A DNA stretch of 64,000 nt from Aquibacillus sediminis (GTDB taxonomy: Bacteria > Bacillota > Bacilli > Bacillales > Amphibacillaceae), in NCBI RefSeq assembly GCF_005870085.1, contig NZ_SZNM01000006.1, positions 1 through 64,000 of the forward strand, in the 5' to 3' direction. This document shows, piece after piece, positions 29,073 to 38,148 of this stretch (position 1 is its first letter; every line of letters starts with the position of its first letter). Both the position numbers and the translations under genes were made by a program. Under the pieces are notes generated by a model. It was not told the DNA's origin. It searched no databases and worked only from the letters and a program-made list of their open reading frames with translations.

Positions 29073-29330
29073 TTGATAGATATTCAATTAGAAGGAAAGC
29101 GGGCTATCATCGATGTTCGACTACAAGCTTTAGCAGGGGAACATCCCGGTAACGATGTTATAAATTATATAAAAAAATCACCATCGGATAGAGATTTTGA
29201 AATACATGTCCCTCACAAAGCAAACCCTTTGTTAAAGAAACTAGAAGATATTGGAATGAACGTAATTAGGCATAAAGTGAAAGAAGACCACTATTACTTA
29301 ATTATAACTAGAAAGCAAATAACTAATTAA
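29073..29330 (+). CDS. DUF2249-domain protein (TusA-like fold)
   Basis: 85 residues: LEGKRAIIDVRLQALAGEHP, then FEIHVPHKANPLLKKLEDIG, matching the DUF2249 pattern (DVR ... GEHP ... PHxPxPLL ... LE..G), which is related to the TusA/SirA fold. No conserved sulfur-carrying Cys is present. These proteins often accompany nitric-oxide or metal-related genes; the molecular role is unknown. Start TTG 29073 chosen because GGGGGGATC lies just before it; an in-frame extension to 29019 lacks a ribosome site. Confidence 0.7.
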   Translation: MIDIQLEGKRAIIDVRLQALAGEHPGNDVINYIKKSPSDRDFEIHVPHKANPLLKKLEDIGMNVIRHKVKEDHYYLIITRKQITN

Positions 29331-29339
29331 ATGAACGAC

Positions 29340-29377
29340 AGTTAATCGATTCAAAAGTATCGATTAACTGTTTTTTT
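29340..29377 (+). terminator. Terminator after the DUF2249 gene
   Basis: AGTTAATCGAT (29340-29350) pairs perfectly with ATCGATTAACT (29359-29369), followed by GTTTTTTT. Confidence 0.9.
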
Positions 29378-29455
29378 GAAATAATCATGGGTATGTTCCG
29401 TTCCGTGAGGACTATATAAAAATTATGAAGTAATTGTGAATTAGATTAAATTTGA

Positions 29456-29510
29456 TTGACAATTATTGTTTACAGTCGTAAACTTAAAATATAAACAGAT
29501 TACAATTGTA
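29456..29510 (+). promoter_or_regulatory. copYZA promoter with two cop boxes
   Basis: TTGACA (29456-29461), 17 bases, TAAACT (29479-29484). The CopY operator core TACANNTGTA appears perfectly at 29501-29510 (TACAATTGTA) and with one mismatch at 29471-29480 (TACAGTCGTA), the latter between -35 and -10. This is the classic two-box arrangement for copper-responsive repression. Confidence 0.88.
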
Positions 29511-29529
29511 AACAAAAAAGGTGATAAAA

Positions 29530-29988
29530 GTGAAAATGGAAGATAAGTTTCAAATAACAGATGCTGAATGGGAAGTCATGCGTGTAGTTTGGACGCTTCA
29601 ACAAGCAACCAGCAAAGATATTATAGAGGTTTTACAATCAAAGAAAAACTGGAAGCAGGCAACAGCGAAGACATTGATCGGTCGATTAGTTCAAAAGGGG
29701 ATGTTAGATACAGAAAAAGATGGAAAAAGATATCTTTACACTGCTGCTGTCGATGAAAATGAAAGTGTTAAAATGTTGCAGGATAGATTGTTTGAACGTA
29801 TTTGTAATAAAGAAGTAGGCAAAACAATTGCAACAATGATCCTAGAATCAACTTTAAGTCATGATGATATTAAATTATTAGAAAAAAATTTAGAGATGAA
29901 GAAAAGTCAAGCGGTAGAAGAAGTGAAGTGCAATTGTGTACCAGGGCAATGCCAATGTAAAGGGCATCTTCATCAAAATCATCATTAA
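29530..29988 (+). CDS. copY: CopY/TcrY-family copper-responsive repressor
   Basis: About 152 residues: BlaI/MecI-type winged helix (residues about 5-75, ITDAEWEVMRVVWTL, KTLIGRLVQKGML) and a C-terminal metal site CNCVPGQCQC followed by a His tail. This Cys pattern (CxC...CxC) exchanges Zn(II) for Cu(I), which releases the repressor from cop boxes. GTG 29530 is preferred at five bases from AAGGTGA; GTG 29521 overlaps the ribosome site and ATG 29536 is also possible. First gene of copYZA, with matching operators directly upstream. Confidence 0.93.
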   Translation: MKMEDKFQITDAEWEVMRVVWTLQQATSKDIIEVLQSKKNWKQATAKTLIGRLVQKGMLDTEKDGKRYLYTAAVDENESVKMLQDRLFERICNKEVGKTIATMILESTLSHDDIKLLEKNLEMKKSQAVEEVKCNCVPGQCQCKGHLHQNHH

Positions 29989-30008
29989 AAAATAAGAAGT
30001 GTTAAGGA

Positions 30009-30224
30009 ATGGGAAAAGTAACTATAAATATTACAGGTATGAGTTGTGGACACTGTGTCAATAAAATTGAAACGGCACTAAAAGAGCAGAAGGGTGTAGG
30101 GAAAGCGAAAGTTAACCTTAAAAAAGGTACTGCTGTTGTAAAGTACAATGAATCCATACTGACATCTGACAAAATAACAGAGGTAGTTGGTGAAGTAGGG
30201 CATCAAGCGGAATTAGCTAATTAA
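30009..30224 (+). CDS. copZ: Copper chaperone CopZ
   Basis: 71 residues, one heavy-metal-associated domain with the Cu(I) motif GMSCGHC near the N-terminus and KVNLKKGTAVVKYN strands typical of the ferredoxin-like fold. It delivers Cu(I) to CopA and to CopY. The ATG is 21 bases after copY, and copA follows 18 bases later. Confidence 0.96.
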   Translation: MGKVTINITGMSCGHCVNKIETALKEQKGVGKAKVNLKKGTAVVKYNESILTSDKITEVVGEVGHQAELAN

Positions 30225-30241
30225 GCGAAAGGGTGAGAAAG

Positions 30242-32698
30242 GTGACTACAAAAACATTAAATATTGAAGGAATGACGTGTGCATCCTGTGCACAAACAGT
30301 TGAAAAATCTACAAAAAAGCTTCAGGGTGTTAATACTTCAAATGTTAATTTAGCAACTGAAAAACTCAGTATAGATTTTGATGAAAATAAAGTTTCTATA
30401 GAAGACATTCAAACTGCTGTTGATAAGGCAGGTTACAAGGCAATAGCAGATACAGAAAAGAAGACCTTTTCTATTTCAGGGATGACGTGTGCATCCTGTG
30501 CGCAAACGATTGAAAAAGCAACTAGCAAGCTAGATGGTGTAATCGATTTAAACGTAAATTTAGCAACTGAAAAAATGAATATTCAGTATGATTCTTCTGT
30601 TGTTACTGTTTCTGATATTACCGATGCTGTAGCAAATGCAGGGTATGAAGCGCGTGAAGATGTCGGTTCATCCTCAGAATCAGTAGACGAAGACCACGAG
30701 AAAAAGGAAAGAGAAATAAAAAGTTTGTGGAAAAGATTTTTAATTTCAGCTATTTTTGCAACACCATTGCTCTATATCGCAATGGGACATCTAATAGGAG
30801 CACCATTACCACGTTTTATTGATCCTGAATTTAATCCAGAAGCATTTGCGCTGGTTCAGCTTGTACTAACGTTACCTGTAGTGGTTGTGAACAAAAGTAT
30901 TTATTTTGTGGGTTTTAAAACGTTATTTCGTGGACATCCAAACATGGACTCTTTAATTGCAATTGGCACAAGTGCTGCATTCTTATATGGTGTTTTTGCA
31001 ACTGTTATGATCCTTTCTGGGGAAATAAGTTTTGCAAATGATTTATACTTTGAAACAGCAGCAGTTATTTTAGCGCTAATTACATTGGGGAAATATCTTG
31101 AAACCTTAACAAAAGGAAGAACATCAGAGGCAATTAAAAAGTTAATGGGCTTAGCACCTAAGACAGCTAGGCTTTTCAGGGATGGAAAAGAAGTAGAAAT
31201 ATCGATTGATGAAGTAGTTGTAGATGACATTGTAATTGTTAAACCTGGTGAAAAGCTACCTGTTGATGGAGTGGTTACAGAGGGGACGACAGCTGTAGAT
31301 GAATCGATGCTTACCGGCGAAAGTATTCCTGTTGAAAAGAACACGGATGACCCTGTCATTGGTGGAAGTATTAATAAAAATGGAACGATTCAATACCGAG
31401 CAACAAAAGTCGGTAAAGATACAGCACTATCGCAAATAATTAAATTGGTTGAAGACGCACAAGGATCGAAAGCACCAATAGCTAAAATGGCGGATATTAT
31501 TTCAGGTTACTTTGTGCCAATTGTAATAGCACTTGCAATACTTTCTGGCTTAGCATGGTACTTTGCAGGACAAACTGGATTATTTGCATTAACAATTTTT
31601 ATTTCGGTATTAGTTATTGCATGTCCTTGTGCTTTAGGTTTAGCAACTCCAACAGCTATCATGATTGGTACTGGTAAAGGTGCTGAGAATGGTGTACTCA
31701 TTAAAAGTGGTACTGCACTGGAAACAACCCACAAACTAAAAACAATTGTATTTGATAAAACTGGGACGATTACAGAAGGAAAACCTAAAGTCACTGACAC
31801 CGTTACAGTGAATGGACTATCAGAATATGAGTTGTTAAGTTTAGCAGCTTCAGCTGAAAAAGGGTCTGAACATCCTTTAGGGGAAGCGATTGTAAGAGAT
31901 GCAGAAGAAAAAGGATTAGATTTATGGAAAACAACTGCATTTAATGCTATTCCAGGACACGGAATTGAAGTAACAGTAAATGATAAAAATTTGCTATTAG
32001 GAAACAAAAAATTGATGGATGATCGTAATATCTCATTAGGTTCACTTTCAGGTACTTTAGATCAGCTAGCCGATGGTAAAACACCGATGTATATTGCAAT
32101 AGATGATAAAATTGCTGGAATAATTGCTGTAGCAGATACCGTTAAGGAAAATAGTGTGAAGGCAATTGAGAAACTGCACCAAATGGGAATAGAAGTAGCA
32201 ATGATTACTGGTGATAATAAACGAACAGCTGAAGCAATTGCAAAGCAAGTAGGTATCGATAGAGTACTGAGTGAAGTATTGCCAGAAGACAAAGCTAGTG
32301 AAGTGAAAAAACTTCAAGGGGAAGGTATCAAAATTGCGATGGTTGGAGATGGAATTAACGATGCACCGGCGCTTGCTCAAGCTGATGTTGGGATTGCAAT
32401 TGGATCTGGAACAGATGTCGCAATGGAATCAGCTGATATTGTTCTAATGAGAAGTGACCTAATCGATGTTCCGACAGCAGTACAGTTAAGTAAATCTACG
32501 ATAAGAAATATCAAAGAGAATTTATTTTGGGCATTTGCCTATAACACGGCTGGCATTCCGGTTGCGATGGGAATACTATTCCTATTCGGAGGACCACTGT
32601 TAAGTCCTATGTTTGCAGCAGCTGCTATGAGCTTTAGTTCTGTATCTGTATTACTAAATGCATTAAGACTAAAAAGGTTTAAACCCTCTACTAATTAA
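30242..32698 (+). CDS. copA: Copper-exporting P1B-type ATPase CopA
   Basis: About 818 residues. Two N-terminal metal-binding domains (each GMTCASCAQ), eight predicted membrane helices, the translocation motif ACPCALGLATPTA, actuator TGES, phosphorylation site DKTGT (the Asp), SEHPLG for nucleotide binding, and MVGDGINDAPALAQADVGIA. Exports Cu(I) from the cytoplasm. Start GTG 30242 (MTTKTLNIEGMTC) fits the ribosome site AAAGGGTGA; GTG 30233 would overlap it. Last gene of the copper-inducible operon. Confidence 0.97.
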   Translation: MTTKTLNIEGMTCASCAQTVEKSTKKLQGVNTSNVNLATEKLSIDFDENKVSIEDIQTAVDKAGYKAIADTEKKTFSISGMTCASCAQTIEKATSKLDGVIDLNVNLATEKMNIQYDSSVVTVSDITDAVANAGYEAREDVGSSSESVDEDHEKKEREIKSLWKRFLISAIFATPLLYIAMGHLIGAPLPRFIDPEFNPEAFALVQLVLTLPVVVVNKSIYFVGFKTLFRGHPNMDSLIAIGTSAAFLYGVFATVMILSGEISFANDLYFETAAVILALITLGKYLETLTKGRTSEAIKKLMGLAPKTARLFRDGKEVEISIDEVVVDDIVIVKPGEKLPVDGVVTEGTTAVDESMLTGESIPVEKNTDDPVIGGSINKNGTIQYRATKVGKDTALSQIIKLVEDAQGSKAPIAKMADIISGYFVPIVIALAILSGLAWYFAGQTGLFALTIFISVLVIACPCALGLATPTAIMIGTGKGAENGVLIKSGTALETTHKLKTIVFDKTGTITEGKPKVTDTVTVNGLSEYELLSLAASAEKGSEHPLGEAIVRDAEEKGLDLWKTTAFNAIPGHGIEVTVNDKNLLLGNKKLMDDRNISLGSLSGTLDQLADGKTPMYIAIDDKIAGIIAVADTVKENSVKAIEKLHQMGIEVAMITGDNKRTAEAIAKQVGIDRVLSEVLPEDKASEVKKLQGEGIKIAMVGDGINDAPALAQADVGIAIGSGTDVAMESADIVLMRSDLIDVPTAVQLSKSTIRNIKENLFWAFAYNTAGIPVAMGILFLFGGPLLSPMFAAAAMSFSSVSVLLNALRLKRFKPSTN

Positions 32699-33164
32699 CA
32701 CAAAAACTAATATAATAAAGACGAAGTGTAAAATGCAAACAAAGGTAATGGTGTTTGTGTAAAATTCACAATCTTGGCAAAAATTTTGCATTAATTCTGC
32801 ACAATGAAGCCTTAAGATAAGCTTATAGAAGTTAAATAAAAACCAAAACGGCTCAGACGACGTGCTGAATTTTATCCAGGTGCAACCGTCCGTAAGACTC
32901 CCACTGCAAAACATGAAGTGAAACGGAGATGTTTAACTGGGAGTAAAACTATCGCTTTCACCCCGAATGGATCAACTAACACTCAGTGGGGGAAGAGCAA
33001 AAACCCACACTGAGTGAAGTTTCACTTTATATAAATATTCTAAATCTATTATAGGAGTGAACAATACGAACTAATGAAGATGCACTAAAAGAAGTTATTG
33101 GTGACAGAGGATGTGAGGTCGTAGCCTAAACGGCGTTTGGTAATGATTGTTGGAGGTGTTAATT
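32699..33164. other. Region with a strong stem-loop and degraded coding traces
   Basis: No intact gene. CACTCAGTGGG (32980s) pairs with CCCACACTGAGTG about 13 bases later, a strong hairpin without a T tail. The DNA around 32850-32960 (NGSDDVLNFIQVQPS in one frame) may be the right end of a lost transposon. At 33066-33129 a frame reads TNEDALKEVIGDRGCEVVA and stops, possibly the end of a metal-binding-domain gene. Both are weak. Confidence 0.35.
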
Positions 33165-33467
33165 ATGGACTGGGCATTGCTTTTAGTTCTTCTGATTTGT
33201 CCATTGATGATGCTTTTTATGCACGGTGGTCATAAGGGGCATAAACATGGTGGTCGAAAAAAAGGCAGTCACTCACACCATGGACATGGTGAACAAAGCC
33301 ACAAATTAAATGAACATGTAGGTAGTTCTAGTGGAGTAGAAAGACTAGATAGTTATAAAGTAAAGCAATTAGAGGGAGAAATTGAGTTCTTAAAAGAACA
33401 AAATGAATTACTACAAAAGAAAGTAGAAGATCTTTCACATGATGTTACTCATAAATCGAAAATCTAA
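33165..33467 (+). CDS. His-rich membrane protein with coiled coil
   Basis: 100 residues: an N-terminal membrane segment (WALLLVLLICPLMMLFM), a His/Gly-rich patch (HGGHKGHKHGG, HSHHGHGEQSH), and a C-terminal coiled coil (QLEGEIEFLKEQNELLQKKV). The His patch could bind copper or other metals at the membrane surface. ATG 33165 follows GGAGGTG; an in-frame upstream start is less well placed. It closes the copper block. Family resemblance is to DUF2933-type small membrane proteins, not certain. Confidence 0.65.
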   Translation: MDWALLLVLLICPLMMLFMHGGHKGHKHGGRKKGSHSHHGHGEQSHKLNEHVGSSSGVERLDSYKVKQLEGEIEFLKEQNELLQKKVEDLSHDVTHKSKI

Positions 33468-33696
33468 ATAAATTAAAAGAGGGTGTTACTAAAAGATAAG
33501 CTTTAGTTACATCCTCTATTTTCATAATTTGCAAACAGTTTATCTATATTTTTATTCATAAAATCTGGATTATGACTATTACAAACAATCATCTGGTTAT
33601 CTAATTTTGCTCTCGTCTTCAAACCGTTCTTTTAAGTATCGGGTTTATTGATTCTTTGTTTTTTTAGAAAAAAAATTTTATCACTTTATCATATGT

Positions 33697-33729
33697 AAAA
33701 AAGGATACCTTGCTAGAGGTATCCCTTTT
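33697..33729. terminator. Terminator shared by convergent genes
   Basis: AAGGATACCT (33701-33710) pairs with AGGTATCCCTT (33717-33727). A run precedes and T run follows, so it works for the minus-strand opuAC-like gene and for the plus strand. Confidence 0.8.
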
Positions 33730-33735
33730 CATAGT

Positions 33736-34641
33736 TTATTCTGTTGGCAACTCCTCAATACTATCAATATCCATATACGCTGGCACAACAAAACCTTGTT
33801 GAGCACCTTCTAGACTTGGTCCCAAGTCCACAATTTCATCTTTATACTGCTCAGCATAGGAGGCAGCACCTACAGGGAGCCAGGCGATTAACATTCCATC
33901 GATTTCTCCTTTAGAAAGAGATTCGAATGCGATCCCCATATCGAGTGATGTTAATTCGACATTGTAGCCCAATTCTTCAAGAACAAGGGTAACAACATTG
34001 GTGGAAGAAAGTTCAGTATCCCAGTTTACATAGGCCAGTTCAACGGTGTCTCCATCTACTGGTTCAATACCTTCCATCCAGCCTTCCACTTTATCTCGAT
34101 TGTCTGCGATCCATTCTTCTGCCGCATCTCGAGGCTCTATATCTTCGTCCTGGCTGAATAGTGACATCACGGCATTCATGTCAGCTACTTCCCAATAGAA
34201 GTTGTCTAGCAGCTGATAGGCTGATGGATGTTCATCTTCAAGGCCGTGCCGTACCATCGTATGTATGTTTTCCTCTGCCCCTAGAGTTCCTTTAGGATCC
34301 TCTAAGAATTTCAAATCATTTTCACTGAACATCCAATGCGGTTGCCAAAGAGTAACCACAATTGGTTCTTCATTTTCTATGGCATTTTGCAGCTCCGTGA
34401 TCATTGCTGGTTCGGAACTTGGCGTCAGTTCCACATCTAAATTATATGCATCAACGGTTTCTTGCGCGATATTCATCGTTCCGGATCCTGGCTCAATCCC
34501 CACAATTTCATCAATTTCAGCTGAAGTGTTTTCTTCGGTGGTATTTTCTTCGCCATCAACATCTCCCGATTGGCAGCCTACTAACAACAATAACATCCCT
34601 ATGCTGAAGAGGATGATGCCTTTATTTACTTGTAATCTCAT
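33736..34641 (-). CDS. Glycine betaine-type substrate-binding lipoprotein, permuted domain order
   Basis: 301 residues with a lipoprotein signal (GIILFSIGMLLLLVGC, lipobox LVGC). The OpuAC-type binding fold is present, but the halves come in the order GIEPGSGTMN ... VVTLWQPHWMFSEND ... HTMVRHGLEDEHPSAYQLLD, then LAYVNWDTELSSTNVV ... AWLPVGA ... DLGPSLEGAQQGFVVPAYMD. In B. subtilis OpuAC the VNW/WLP half precedes the PHW half. The Trp residues of both halves normally form the box that holds the trimethylammonium group. No ATPase or permease gene is adjacent, so it must share a transporter encoded elsewhere. ATG 34641 follows GGAAGGGG. Confidence 0.85.
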   Translation of the reverse strand: MRLQVNKGIILFSIGMLLLLVGCQSGDVDGEENTTEENTSAEIDEIVGIEPGSGTMNIAQETVDAYNLDVELTPSSEPAMITELQNAIENEEPIVVTLWQPHWMFSENDLKFLEDPKGTLGAEENIHTMVRHGLEDEHPSAYQLLDNFYWEVADMNAVMSLFSQDEDIEPRDAAEEWIADNRDKVEGWMEGIEPVDGDTVELAYVNWDTELSSTNVVTLVLEELGYNVELTSLDMGIAFESLSKGEIDGMLIAWLPVGAASYAEQYKDEIVDLGPSLEGAQQGFVVPAYMDIDSIEELPTE

Positions 34642-35010
34642 CTTCTCGTAAACCCCTTCCATAAAAGTTTTTACTAAAATTGCCAATAATTTTATGATAG
34701 AGCAGAACAAGTTAAAGGGCAAAACCGATAACAGCGATTCTAAGCCAATCTTAGAGGAAACATATAATTCAGTGAGGTTTATCGGCAATTTTTGTCAAAA
34801 TTCTGCCATATTTGATTTTTAAAATGGATATTTATGTAAACAGCATCCGAAAAAACGGGAGCTATTCTATTATCTACTTTATGTTGAACCTGCTGATGAA
34901 GAATTGCTAATCCAGTATTTGGAGGGAAGGTTTTTACGATAGGCGTTTTACTGCTAACTTCGTGTAGTATATAATGTAAGTTTAAGTAAGAAGAAAGATG
35001 GGAAGTGCCT

Positions 35011-36504
35011 ATGACGAAACAAAAGAATCGTGGATATAATAAAACGCAAAAAAAACACAACCGTTCTAATAAAAAATATAATAAACAGAGCCCTTCACAG
35101 GGAGGCCGTAAAAATAGCAAATCCCAAGGCAAGCCTGCAATAACCAATGTGGGTCGAGGTAAACAGAAAACTGTAGCAGCGCAGGTTAGTTGCTCAGGAT
35201 TGACTGATGAAGGCAAAGGTATTGTCCAGTGGGAAGGGAAACAACTAGAGGTAGCGCATCTGATGCCTGGGGAAAAGGCTGAGGTAGTTATATCCTCAAA
35301 AGGGCGATATGTAAATGCGGAGTTGAAACGGGTGATTACACCGTCTAAGGACCGAGTGAAGCCAGCATGCACCTATTATTACGAATGCGGTGGGTGTCAG
35401 CTGCAACATATGAACGCACAGGCGCAAATGCGTTTTAAACAAGAAACGATCGATGCACTGATGCAGCCGTTCGGTAAGCCGGAAGCCATTTTAACGATGG
35501 ACGATCCGTATGATTATCGTAATAAGAGCCATATGTCATTTGGTCTGAATAAGGAGCGGCAAATCATTGGCGGGCTATACGCCCAGAATACCCATCAGAT
35601 CATATCGATGGAACAGTGTCTCATTCATGATCCGAAAGCCGATGAGATAGGGGAAACCATTAAGGATTTGATGAAATCCTTTAAAATGCAGCCATATAAT
35701 GAAGACACTGGACGAGGCTTCTTGCGTCACGTGCTTGTGAAAGTTGGTAAGGTAAGTGGCGAGATTATGGTCGTGTTAGTAGTCGCATCATCTGTTTTTA
35801 AGGGTAAGAATAACTTTGTTAAAGCATTAAGGAACGCCCACCCAGAGATTACCACGATATTGATGAATGTGAATAACCGGAACACAAGCATGGTGCTCGG
35901 GGATCAGGAAAAGGTGCTGTTTGGTAAAGGAACGATAACAGACACTCTTTGTGGGTTGAAGTTCGATATCTCAGCGAAGTCTTTTTATCAGATTAATCCG
36001 ATCCAAACGGAAAAGTTGTATGCAAAGGCGATTGAAATGGCACAGCTGACAGGTAAGGAAACGGTGGTGGATGCCTACTGTGGAATTGGTACGATTGGCC
36101 TAGTTGCTAGTCAAAAAGCTGGAAAAGTCATTGGCGTGGAGCTGAACAAAGATGCGGTAGGCGATGCAATACGCAATTCTAAGCGCAATGGTGTGAAAAA
36201 TGCTCGTTTCTACCAAGGGGATGCCGGTGAGTTCATGGTACAAATGGCAGGCCGCGGCGAAAAAGCCGATGTGGTGATTATGGATCCGCCAAGAAGCGGT
36301 AGTGATGAAGCGTTTTTGTCTAGCGTGGTGAAGTTGAAGCCGAAGCGAGTCGTATATGTCTCCTGTAATCCAGTGACACAAGCACGAGATATGAAGTACT
36401 TGGTGAAGAACGGATACGAAGTGGAAGGTATTCAGCCAGTAGATATGTTTCCACAGACAGTGCATGTGGAGTGCATTTCACAGTTAGTTTTAAAAAATGA
36501 TTGA
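35011..36504 (+). CDS. rlmCD: 23S rRNA (uracil-C5)-methyltransferase RlmCD
   Basis: 497 residues of the RlmD/TrmA family: a basic low-complexity N-terminus (KNRGYNKTQKKHNRSNKKYN), a TRAM domain (about 55-110), four Cys for a [4Fe-4S] cluster (CTYYYECGGCQ and CLIHD), SAM-binding VVDAYCGIGTIGL and catalytic YVSCNPVTQARD. It methylates U747 and U1939 of 23S rRNA in Bacillus. ATG 35011 follows GGGAAG. Its last codons overlap a 13-bp repeat that also occurs at 41808, consistent with integration of an element that replaced the native C-terminus by LVLKND. Confidence 0.93.
   Translation: MTKQKNRGYNKTQKKHNRSNKKYNKQSPSQGGRKNSKSQGKPAITNVGRGKQKTVAAQVSCSGLTDEGKGIVQWEGKQLEVAHLMPGEKAEVVISSKGRYVNAELKRVITPSKDRVKPACTYYYECGGCQLQHMNAQAQMRFKQETIDALMQPFGKPEAILTMDDPYDYRNKSHMSFGLNKERQIIGGLYAQNTHQIISMEQCLIHDPKADEIGETIKDLMKSFKMQPYNEDTGRGFLRHVLVKVGKVSGEIMVVLVVASSVFKGKNNFVKALRNAHPEITTILMNVNNRNTSMVLGDQEKVLFGKGTITDTLCGLKFDISAKSFYQINPIQTEKLYAKAIEMAQLTGKETVVDAYCGIGTIGLVASQKAGKVIGVELNKDAVGDAIRNSKRNGVKNARFYQGDAGEFMVQMAGRGEKADVVIMDPPRSGSDEAFLSSVVKLKPKRVVYVSCNPVTQARDMKYLVKNGYEVEGIQPVDMFPQTVHVECISQLVLKND
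36485..36497. repeat. Candidate left attachment site
   Basis: TAGTTTTAAAAAA inside the final codons of rlmCD; identical to 41808-41820. Confidence 0.65.
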
Positions 36505-36511
36505 GGGGGAA

Positions 36512-38002
36512 TTATAACCCCTCAACCTTAGAAAACTTGTAGTAAATCTTAATATCCTTACTTTCTCTCACTTCGATTTTATCAATAAAACGTAGTAACA
36601 TTTCGGATGTTAATTTGTTGAAATGTAAAAATCCTTTAAGTTGTTCTAAGATGGCAGATATTTTACTTGTTTCGTGACTTTCTGCCATCTCTTTTTTTAT
36701 CTCTACTTTTTCTAATTCTAGTTGTTTTAGTTTTTCTTGTGTCAGATTTACAAATTCGTCATAATCCTTTTTAGAAATCTCCTCGCTAATAAACTTTTGC
36801 AAGGCATTCCGCTTCAGTTCCATTTGTTTCTCAATCTGTTTTTCAATAGTTAGTAGTCTAGACTCACTCTTTTTTGTAGCATCCTTGACCTTTTGTTTAA
36901 TCTTATTTTCTAGGTTAGGTTTATCTAAACTACTAGATATTTTCTTGAGGTCATCAAGGATTATTTCAATCAGTTCTTGTTCCTTAACTACATGGTTAGA
37001 ACATGCTTTATTACCATGTTTAGCGTGAGTGCCACAAATATAACCTTTACGGTTGGCACGATACCACATTCCATTTCCGCATTTGGAGCAGTATGCGATA
37101 TTAGTAAAAAGGTGTTTTTCCTTTCTAGTTCCACCCCTACCTCTTCTAGCTTTTTGTTCAAGTATCTTTTGCACTTGTTCAAAAACATCTCTTGAAATTA
37201 CAGGTTCATGAGTATTAGGAATAGTTATCCATTCGTTTTGGTCATTTGCTTTACGTGTCTTGTTTGTCACGTTTGTAGTGGTTTCTCTGCCTTGTACAAG
37301 GTCTCCTACATAGTGAGGGTTCTTTAATATCTTCTTAACGGTTGAGCCTTGCCAATAAACCCCTGCATTAGCTTTTCCAATAACTTGCGAAGGAGTTGGA
37401 ATATCCTTATTAGTGAGATACCTTGCAATTTTATCATGTCCCCAACCTTCTATATACTTGTCAAAGATGTCACGTACAATATCTACCGTGTAATCACCTC
37501 TTATTAGTAGCTTCCCCTTATTAAGATTGTAGCCATAAGGGGGAATGCTCCCCATAAATTTTCCGCTCTTGTATTTCATGTGATAAACAGATTTAATACG
37601 GTCACTAATTCGTTGGCTTTCACTTTCATAAATCCAAGCATATAGACCGAACATAGCTTGTTTTGAGAAATCTTGTGTATCTACTTTTCCATCTAAAGTT
37701 ATCAAGCGAACCCCTTTTGTTTCAGCTACTCGCTTAAGTTGATATAGTAGTTCCACATTCCGCCCTAATCTGCTTAACTCTTTAGCTACTATTACATCAA
37801 ATTCCTTGTTCTCAGCATCACAAAGAAGTTTTTTTAACCCCTCACGTTTGTCTGTTGTACCAGTTTGAACATCGGTATAGAAGTCGTAAAGGTCTAAGTC
37901 ATTTTCATTGATGTAATCTAAAATCATATGCTTTTGATTTTCAGGTGATTCTTTTTGCCCATCGTTATTGGTAGAAACCCGAACATATCCTACTACTTTC
38001 AT
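36512..38002 (-). CDS. Large serine recombinase (integrase)
   Basis: 496 residues: resolvase catalytic domain (about 1-150, nucleophile Ser in VGYVRVSTNNDG, LSRLGRN Arg cluster), recombinase domain (about 160-270, IPPYGYNL, VYWQGSTVKKILKNPHYVGD), a zinc ribbon (YCSKCGNGMWYRANRKGYIC ... C) and a coiled coil (about 370-440). Enzymes of this type integrate and excise elements between short att sites by double-strand cutting. ATG 38002 overlaps the stop of the preceding small gene (TAATG), with GGAGGG upstream. Its end lies next to the rlmCD attachment site. Confidence 0.95.
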   Translation of the reverse strand: MKVVGYVRVSTNNDGQKESPENQKHMILDYINENDLDLYDFYTDVQTGTTDKREGLKKLLCDAENKEFDVIVAKELSRLGRNVELLYQLKRVAETKGVRLITLDGKVDTQDFSKQAMFGLYAWIYESESQRISDRIKSVYHMKYKSGKFMGSIPPYGYNLNKGKLLIRGDYTVDIVRDIFDKYIEGWGHDKIARYLTNKDIPTPSQVIGKANAGVYWQGSTVKKILKNPHYVGDLVQGRETTTNVTNKTRKANDQNEWITIPNTHEPVISRDVFEQVQKILEQKARRGRGGTRKEKHLFTNIAYCSKCGNGMWYRANRKGYICGTHAKHGNKACSNHVVKEQELIEIILDDLKKISSSLDKPNLENKIKQKVKDATKKSESRLLTIEKQIEKQMELKRNALQKFISEEISKKDYDEFVNLTQEKLKQLELEKVEIKKEMAESHETSKISAILEQLKGFLHFNKLTSEMLLRFIDKIEVRESKDIKIYYKFSKVEGL

Positions 38003-38148
38003 TATTGTCGCCCTCCATTGGTAGCGACTATATCTACTTGTTTATTATTGTAAGCGGCAGATAGTACTTTTTCAATTTCTTTATCTAACTGATTTAGAAG
38101 TAATAACATAAATTCTTGTTTTCCAATAAATTCCCTTTCAATTTTCAT
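38002..38148 (-). CDS. Small protein translationally coupled to the recombinase
   Basis: 48 residues, MKIEREFIGKQEFMLLLLNQ then LDKEIEKVLSAAYNNKQVDI, helical and amphipathic. ATG 38148 follows GAGGAGAG; its stop TAA overlaps the recombinase ATG. Coupling suggests a regulatory partner such as a recombination directionality factor or simply a leader peptide; neither can be proven. 38149-38643 upstream is the divergent control region and shows no other gene. Confidence 0.6.
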   Translation of the reverse strand: MKIEREFIGKQEFMLLLLNQLDKEIEKVLSAAYNNKQVDIVATNGGRQ

